Shown: piece after piece, positions 57,111 to 64,000 of the stretch | Layout of the letters: each line of letters starts with the position of its first letter | How positions within the stretch are numbered: position 1 is the stretch's first letter | NCBI RefSeq assembly: GCF_011386835.1 | Contig: NC_088791.1 | Coordinates: 9,238,998-9,302,997, forward strand | DNA: 64,000 nucleotides | Direction of reading: 5' to 3' | Source of the DNA: Chrysemys picta bellii | Taxonomy: Eukaryota; Chordata; Testudines; Emydidae | Program-made: the position numbers and the translations under genes | The notes under the pieces: generated by a model | Told to the model about the DNA's origin: nothing | Databases searched by the model: none | What the model saw: only the letters and a program-made list of their open reading frames with translations

Positions 57111-57292
57111 CAGCTATCCTCTTATTCACTGTCAAAACAGTCTCAGTCCTATTCAAATGGGACTAAGTAGGTTGCTTCTCCACCACATCTGTTATTAGGA
57201 TGCCACTGCATTCTTCTGCTCTTCCAACTGTTTTAATGCAGGGATATGGTTTAAATATGCCTAGGGAATAACTGGCTAGGTGGTAGGTAGAA

Positions 57293-57768
57293 TCCGGGGT
57301 TATAGTGGATCACAAATTGCATATGAGTGTGTGATACAGTTGCAAAAAAGGTTAATATTCTGGGCTGTATTAACAGCACTGTCATATGTAAGACCCAGGA
57401 GATAATTGTCACACTCTATTCAACACTGGCGAGGCCTCAGCTGGAGTACTGTATCCAGTTCTGGGTGCCACATCTTAGGAGAGAGGACAAATTGGAATCC
57501 AGAGGGAAGCAACAAAAATGATAAAAGGTTTAGAAGACCTGACCTACAAGGAAAGGTTAAAAAAAACAACTGGGCCTGGTTGAGAAATGACGACTGAGGA
57601 GGGACCAGACAACAGTCTTCAAATATGTTAAGGGCTGTTATGAAGAGGACAGTGATCAATTGTTCTCATGTCCACTGGAGGGTAGGACAAGTAGAATAGG
57701 CTTAATCTGCAACAAGGGAGAGTTAGGTTAGATATTAGAAAAACTTTCTAACTATAAGGGTAGTTAAG
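57293..57768 (+). mobile_element. CR1 LINE fragment, C-terminal ORF2
   Basis: It decodes with frameshifts to the CR1 C-terminal region (LARPQLEYCIQFWVPHLRRE at about 57435-57494). It stops abruptly near 57768, before the usual 3' tail, where a GC-rich segment takes over. It is dead and doubly truncated. Confidence 0.82.
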
Positions 57769-58110
57769 TTCAGGGGCCACAGCCTGGCAGGCAATGGGTC
57801 AGCGTTCTCATCTGCTCCGCCCACCTACCCAGCACTGCTCTGTCCAAGGTGCTACCTCCTTACCGCAGGAGCCCATCCTTCTCCCTTGCTAGTCAGGGAG
57901 AGATGGCCCTTTCCTTTGCTAGGCAGCCTTTATATAGGGCTCAGCCCAGCCCTGATTGGCTGCCTCTTTCTTTTCCTGATTGGCTCTCCACAGGCCTGGA
58001 GGACCCACCTTTGCAGCTCCTTTCCAGGGCGGGGTGTGGAATGACCTTGGGGCCTCCAGCAGGGGGCCGCAAAGGTCTGGTACACCTTGTAACACATACT
58101 CGGAAGCTTA
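57769..58110 (+). repeat. Possible LTR-derived segment
   Basis: CTTTATATAGGGCTCAGCCC (TATA-like) is followed by two CTGATTGGCT blocks (inverted CCAAT) within 40 bp, a promoter-like layout typical of LTRs. It replaces the tail of the CR1 next to it. Neither terminus nor target duplication is visible. Confidence 0.35.
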
Positions 58111-58636
58111 TTCAGATCTGATAGACATCTGCCAGTTCTATATTCAAAGGTCATGACATATATGTTTGCTCAACAGGGTGCTTCAGCAGGGGAAAACTAG
58201 ACTCAGATCCAGGGCAAGGTAGCACAATGCAGGATCAATATTGGCTTTTAATGAGATTTGATGGCTTTAACAGATCAGTGAGTGTGTACGGTTATGCTAA
58301 AATGTCAACAAAAGCCTGTTAGACAAAGTTCTGCATCATGCTTGAATGGGAGGCACAGAAAATTCCACTTTGGCGTAACTCCAGGAATTACCTCTGGATA
58401 AATCTGGCCATATGTGCATCAGCCACAAGCACTGCTCTACGTTATACTCAGCACTTTCTGTCTGTTGTCTCACATGTCAAGGCATAAAGAGATGAGGCTA
58501 CAGGGTCAGGAAAGACATTTCCTCCATGTACTTAATTTTCAGATGATCCACATCTAGCCATACTTTTCAAACTTGGGACCCTAAAGTTAGCCACATAAAT
58601 CTGTATGACTTCAGTGGGAACTGTAAATGCTTAATT
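58111..58636. other. Intergenic stretch
   Basis: No recognised feature. Confidence 0.3.
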
Positions 58637-58638
58637 TA

Positions 58639-58855
58639 CAGGTCTGTCTCATCTTACGCGGGAGTTCCGTTCCGCGGTTAGCGCGTAAAGCGAAAACCGC
58701 GTATAGTCAAAATTACATTGAGTTCAATGGCGGGCAGAATCGCCCGCACTACAGGTACAGTATTAAAATTGTTATTTTTCTCTTTTTTTTTTTTTTGCCA
58801 ACCGCATAAAGCTGAAATTGCGCATGTTAAATGCGCGTAAGATGCAACAGACCTG
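58639..58855. mobile_element. pogo/Tigger-like MITE with TA duplication
   Basis: Ends CAGGTCTGTCTCATCTTACG and CGTAAGATGCAACAGACCTG are inverted, with TA on both sides (58637-58638 and 58856-58857). The interior has CGCGTAAAGCGAAAACCGC and a T run. The TA target and CAGGTCTG-type end suggest the Tc1/mariner superfamily, pogo-like. Confidence 0.82.
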
Positions 58856-59239
58856 TATTTTTATTTGTACTAGAGTAGCGCCCAGCGGTGGAGCTAATTG
58901 GCAGGTGTGCGGGGAGGGCAACTGCGCACTCTTGTGGCCTTTAGATGTATGTGTGGTGCCTTTCACACTGGGCTGGAGAGTGATCCCACCCACACTCACT
59001 CAGCAGCGGCAGCTCCTATACCCCGGGGCTGGGCCTGGCTCCCCACTCCAGGCATTGCCACATGGCGCACGGGGTCATGTGGGACTGCGACCCATGTGCC
59101 AGGTCGCCACAGTCAGAGTGGGGGAGCTGGGCCCAGCCTAATAGGACAGGAGCTGCCAGTGCTGGGTGAGTGTGGGATGGACTCGCTCTTCAGCTCACCA
59201 CCAATGACCCAACATCCCCCCTGCTGAAAAACTTAGTTC

Positions 59240-59490
59240 TGCCACTTGCAGTATCTAGAGACCCTAACTGAGATGGGGAAACCCACTGTGGTAGGCACGG
59301 TACAAACATAGTGAGAGAGAGTGTCTGCCCTAAAGAGCTAACAATTTAAATAGAACACACAGCCAAAGGGGAAACAGAAGCACAAAGAGTTGACGTGACT
59401 AGTCCATTGTTACATGGTAGCTCTCTGGCAGAGGCAGGTATAGAAACCAGGTCTCCCAAGGGCCCTCTCCATTGGACCATGCTAACTTGG
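59240..59490 (-). repeat. MIR/L2-tailed SINE
   Basis: AGAGACCCTAACTGAGATGG, GGTAGGCACGGTACAAACAT, AAAGAGCTAACAATTTAAAT, GAAGCACAAAGAGTTGACG and ACCAGGTCTCCCAAG lie in reverse MIR order, as at 9165-9425. Confidence 0.7.
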
Positions 59491-61949
59491 TCGCAGCAGG
59501 CCATTTTCCTAGATGTCTAAACATAGTTTGAAATTTTCAGCCAATTTTTTTTTAATCCATCTTCCTTCAATGCATCGGGCATCGGCCACTTCAGTAGGCA
59601 GGATACTGGACTTAGGCCAATGTCTAAGTGAGTCGAGCATTTCCAACATTCCTAATTCATTTGGCCTGGGATGTGATTTCTTGACCGCTTTAGCTGAGTA
59701 GCCCTTCTCTGCCAAATCTCCCTATTACATACGAAGTGTTCTGTCCATATTTTACATAATTAGCTAATTTAACCAGCTAATTTAACATTAATAGTGAATT
59801 TGAGCATTTGTACATCAGCAAATGAACTCATTAAAGAGAAAACGGCTGGCTTCCCCCCCTTTTTTTTCTTTTTTGCACTCTGAGCAAGATGCTCTGGGGA
59901 AATCAGGATCTGATCTGATTCAGACAATCAAATGAATAGCGTTTTATTGATGGACCAAAAAGGATAGTATCAGAGCATTGAAAGGCTGCTTCATGAGGGT
60001 CAGGCCTGGTCGAAAAAGACCTGAATCTAGCAGTTCCCTGGCTCAGGCACCGCCCTTTCTTTATTCTTACTCTTTTTCTGTTACTCTCATACACTGTTAA
60101 GCTGCCCACACGCCCAACAGTGGCCTCAGGAGGCCAGAGGGACCTGTGAACATTGATTCTTTGCCAGATAGAATGCCAGCGTGAAAGACAAGTGTGGCAA
60201 CCATTTTACCTCAGAGGTTGGGACTGTTTTCTCCTTCAGTGAATGAACTTCACAACTTATGCCATTCTGATAGACAGTAGGAAGTTTGTCAGGGAGAACT
60301 CCACCCTACTTCTATACTTCTATCTCCACCAATGAATCCCCTCTCCACTCCTCCCCAGACATGCATATTTGTCCGCTCCTCCCTGTTGTCTGCAGCCCTG
60401 CTCATCCCAGCCCATATTTTCCCTGCCTAAACAGCCATAGCCTCCTATGCCCCCACACAAGCCCCCTCCTCAACATGCTCTCCCCCATAATTCAGCTCTA
60501 CACTCACCTATCACATTCAGCTTTTACATGTACCAATGTTGATAGAGCCGATACCGATCAACGATATGGATCAACATTTAAAAGCTGAGCGAGGTAGGAG
60601 AGTATGGGGCATATAGGGAGCTGTGTTATGCAGGGAGCATACCGGGAAGTGGGATTGTGGGGCCTGTAGTGGGATATACCAAGGCGGTGGGGTACCAAAG
60701 GCCTGGTACCCCTAACAAACAGGGGCATAAGTGGGGAACAAAGCAAAAATTGAGTCAATTTTCCCAGAGAAGTATGGAAGGGAAGTGGGCTTAACTCTGA
60801 CCTATTTTTCCATGTATAAGTGGGGGGATGGTCCTGCTGTTGTGGGGAACTTTTCTGGCTTCTATACTACCCCTGTGGAATCAGATAGCGAAAGGTTGTG
60901 AGTTCCCACCCCAGCTCCCTTTACCTGAATCCCTGCCTGACCTCGACGACTCCTCTGCCGTGTGGCAGAGTCCTTGTAATCCCGATAAGGCTGGGCCCAG
61001 GATTCCTGGGGGGCTTGATCTCCAGTCTCACTGTGGGTCGCTTAGGAGGATAGGTGCTACGGGGTACTCTCTCCACACCAGCCACTTCCCTGGCCCAGTG
61101 ACCACAACACTGAGTTTAAACCAAATACAATTTCTAAAATAGCAACTGTAAAAAAATAAGGGAGAAAAGGTTAAAGGAACAAGGAACCCCACCCTGTCAG
61201 CACAGGGACACCAGAAACAGCAGTCTCTGGGACGTAAGGAAAAGGCAGTGTGTGTTCCTCACACGTCCCAGGCCTCCCAGAGCCTAGCTGCACTGCTGTG
61301 ACACAGTGGGTCAGACACCTGCTCGGGTGGCAACTACACGCCCTCAGGCTCTTGGTGGCAGGACCCTTCTCCCCAGTATCAGCCCCCCTATGAGTCCAGC
61401 TTTCAAGGCCTCTTGTCTGGTGATGTCTCCCTCCACTGGGCCCTTGCTGCCTAGGGCTCCCCCTTGCTCTCCCCAGCTGCTCACAGCACTTGGCTCCAGT
61501 GTTACTTGTGGCACGGCAGGTGTCTGCTATCCCGGCGCTGGCCCCGCGGCTCCCCCTGAAAATTGGCCCTGGCTCCCTGTCAGCGTGGCTGATCTGCGCT
61601 GCTCCAGCTTTCCTGCTCCGGGCTGCTCCATCTCAGCTCCGCAGCCGTACCCTGGCGTACTGCTCTCTCCGCAGCCGTACCCTGCTTGGATCTGCTCTAC
61701 TCTGCCCCTGGCAGCCCCAGCTCACACAGAGGATGGGCCCACTGGGTTCTTGACGCCCTCATTGGCCTGCCTGCCCTGTCAATCTGGCTGACTCCAAGTG
61801 CTGGCCTCACCCGATTAGCCCTGGGGACTGTCAGCTTCACGATCCTGACTTCTCTTTAGTCCCCCCCTTTCTCTTGGTATTGGTAGAGGGCCCACCAAAA
61901 ACCCACTATGTTTCAGTAGGGAAACAACAGCCCCCTCACATATGGACAA
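59491..61949. other. Intergenic stretch, possible LTR-class repeat
   Basis: No host exon. From about 60840 to 61200 the sequence (CCCCTGTGGAATCAGATAGC, GGCTGGGCCCAGGATTCCTG, GTGACCACAACACTGAGTTT) resembles a multi-copy turtle repeat, probably LTR-class. The continuation to 61860 is C-rich and includes a doubled CTCCGCAGCCGTACCCTG block. ORFs such as 61306-61791 are compositional. Confidence 0.35.
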
Positions 61950-62325
61950 ATCACCCATAAGGGGATAAGTAACAATCAGCATGGGTTTGTCAGGAACAAA
62001 TCATGTCAAACCAACCTAATATCCTTCTTTGACAGGATAACAACCCTTGTGAGTAGGAGGAAACAGCTGATGTGATATATCTCGACTTAAGTCAGGCTTT
62101 ACTCACATGTCTCACATGATCTTCTCAAAAACAAACTAGAGAAAAATAGCCTAGATGAACCTACTATAAGGTGGGTGCACAATTGGCTGGAAAACCGTGC
62201 TCAGAGAGTAGTTATCAGTGGTTCACAATCACGCTGGTATATTGAGCAGGGTCCCAGAGGGATCTGTCCTGGGGGTGGTTCTATTCAATATCTTCATAAA
62301 TGATTTGGATAACGGCATAGAAAGT
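61950..62325 (+). mobile_element. CR1 LINE, RT region, left piece
   Basis: GTTTGTCAGGAACAAATCATG through GGTGGGTGCACAATTGGCTGG parallels the CR1 at 24020-24200. The coding remnant NIFINDLDNGIES ends exactly at the solo LTR. Confidence 0.85.
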
Positions 62326-63142
62326 TGTCATAACTATAAAGGGAAGGGTAATAGCTGTCCTGTGTACAGTACTATAAATCCCTCCTGGCCAGAGACTCCA
62401 AAATCCTTTTCCCTGTAAAGGGTTAAGAAGCTCAGGTAACCTGGCTGGCATCTGACCTAAAGGACCAATAAGGGGACAAGATACTTTCAAATCTTGGGGG
62501 GGGAAGGCTTTTGTTTGTGTTCTTTGTTTTGGGACGGTGTTCGTTCTCCGGGAATGAGAGGGACCAGACATCAATCCAGGTTCTCCACATCTTTCTAAAC
62601 AAGCCTCTCCTATTTCAAACTTGTAAGTAAATAGCCAGGCAAAGCGTGTTAGTTTTCCTTTGTTTTTCTCAACTTGTAAATGTACCTTTTACTAGAGTGT
62701 TTATCTTTGTTTGCTGTACTTTGAACCTGAGACTAGAGGGGAGTCCTCTGAGCTCTTTAAGTTTGATTACCCTGTAAGGTTAATTTCCATACTGATTTTA
62801 CAGAGATGATTTTTACCTTTTTCTTTAATTAAAAACCTTCTTTTTAAGAACCTGATTGATTTTTCCTTGTTTTAGATCCAAAGGGGTTTTGGATCTTGAT
62901 TCACCAGGAGTTGGTGAGAGGAAGGAGGGGAATGGTTAATTTCTCCTTGTTTTAAGATCCAAGGGGTTTTGGATTTGTTTTCACCAGGGATTTGGTGAGG
63001 GTTTTTCAAGGCTTCCCAGGGAGGGAATCCATTGATGGTGGCAGCCGAACCAGAGCTAAGCTGGTAGTTAAGCTTAGAAGTTTTTCATGCAGGCCCCTAC
63101 ATTTGTACCCTAAAGTTCAAAGTGGGGATCTCAGTCCTGACA
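62326..63142 (+). mobile_element. Solo LTR D inserted in CR1
   Basis: It begins TGTCATAACTATAAAGGG and ends CAGTCCTGACA, with perfect 5-bp duplications AAAGT (62321-62325 and 63143-63147). It is the same family as LTR C (39869-40748). A block built on AGATCCAAAGGGGTTTTGGAT and TTCACCAGG is duplicated at about 62870-63000. Confidence 0.93.
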
Positions 63143-64000
63143 AAAGTACACTTATAAAGTCTGCGGGTGATACCAAGTTGGGAGGGGTTGCAAGTGCTTG
63201 GGAGGACAGGATTAGAATTCAAAGTGATCTTGACAAACTGGAGAAATGGTCTGAAATAAATAGGATGAAATTCAAAAAGGACAAATGCAAAGTACTCCAC
63301 TTAAGAAGGAACAATCAATTGTACAAATACAAATTGGGAAATGACTGCCTAGGAAGGGAGTAATGGAGAAAAGGATCTAGGGGCCATAGAGGATCACTAA
63401 CTAAATCTGAGTCAACAATGTAACACTATTGCAAAGAAAGCAAACATCATTCTGGGATTCATTAGCAGGAGTGTTGTAAGCAAGACATGAGAAATAATTC
63501 TTCCACTCTACTCAGCACTAATAAGGCCTCAACTAGAGTATTGTGTCCAGTTCTGAGCACCACACTTTGGAAAAGATGTGGACATACTGGAGAAATTCCA
63601 GAGGAGAGCAACAAAAATGATTAAAGGTCTAGAAAACATGACCTACAAGGAAAGATTGAAAGAATTTGTTTAGTCTGGAGAAGAGAAGACCGAGAGGGGA
63701 CATGATAACCGTCTTCACATACATAAAAGGTTGTTACAAGAAGGAGGCTGATAAATTGCTGTCCTTAATCACTGAGGACAGGACAAGAAGTAATGGGCTT
63801 AAATTTCAGCAAGGGAGGTTTAGGTTGAACATTAGGAAAAACTTCCTAACTGTCAGGGTAGTTAATCACGGGAATAAATTGCCAAGGGAGGTTGTGGAAT
63901 CACCATCATTGGAGGTTTTTTAAGAACAGGTTAGACAAACACCTGTCAGGGTGTATTGTCTAGATAATACTCGGTCCTGCCTCAGTGCAGGGAACTGGAC
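63143..64000 (+). mobile_element. CR1 LINE, right piece, running off the window
   Basis: The RT region resumes directly after the LTR with GDTKLGGVASAWEDRIRIQ, where the catalytic FADD motif is altered. It then continues through the C-terminal region (SLEKRRPRGDMITVFTYIKG at about 63673-63732) and the 3' UTR to the end of the window (CAGTGCAGGGAACTGGAC). Frameshifts are present. Confidence 0.9.

Noticed and set aside
61306..61791. Plus-strand ORF of 161 codons, Pro- and Ala-rich
   Set aside because: C-rich compositional frame in a probable repeat, overlapped by a second frame of similar length; no domain.
1..64000. CRISPR arrays, operons, rRNA genes or prokaryotic mobile elements
   Set aside because: The window is vertebrate nuclear DNA; the tandem arrays seen have long degenerate units without unique spacers, and the 5S-like segment is a SINE head lacking the 5' half of 5S rRNA.

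Overview
This window is vertebrate nuclear DNA, most likely from a turtle. It has no prokaryotic gene structure. It is dominated by CR1-clade LINEs, MIR/L2-type SINEs, a tRNA-derived SINE, many short hAT and PIF-Harbinger elements, and several solo LTRs whose sequences I recognise from turtle genomes. The host assignment is an inference from that repeat mix.

One protein-coding gene can be supported: EXOC4 (SEC8, exocyst complex component 4) on the minus strand. Coding exon 1 lies at 30126-30208 inside a CpG-rich promoter region. Coding exon 2 lies at 4130-4319. The donor and acceptor dinucleotides and the codon phase (AG|G, arginine 28) agree across intron 1, which is about 25.8 kb. Positions 1-4129 are the start of intron 2. 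The promoter shows no TATA box, two CCAAT boxes, and a ZNF143/THAP11-type motif about 165 bp upstream of the ATG.

Intron 1 (4320-30125) holds two of three related Harbinger MITEs (the third is in intron 2), several CR1 copies in both orientations, MIR-type SINEs, a 5S-rRNA-derived SINE and hAT elements. Several hATs have clear 8-bp target duplications and sit inside older repeats.

The region upstream of the gene (30440-64000) shows no recognisable host exon. It is a layered transposon graveyard. It contains a very GC-rich hAT element about 0.5 kb from the EXOC4 ATG, G-rich minisatellites, and a Ty3/Gypsy pol remnant (37300-41356) split by three separate solo LTRs. It also contains at least seven more hAT elements, one a 1.6-kb fold-back built from two inverted transposase 3' ends. 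The window ends in a CR1 copy broken by a fourth solo LTR.

The most unusual signals are the fold-back hAT (51873-53496), the GC-rich promoter-proximal hAT (30733-31637), the triple-LTR Gypsy, and a pair of about 100-bp retroposed units sharing nearly the same 5' and 3' limits and a hammerhead-like core.
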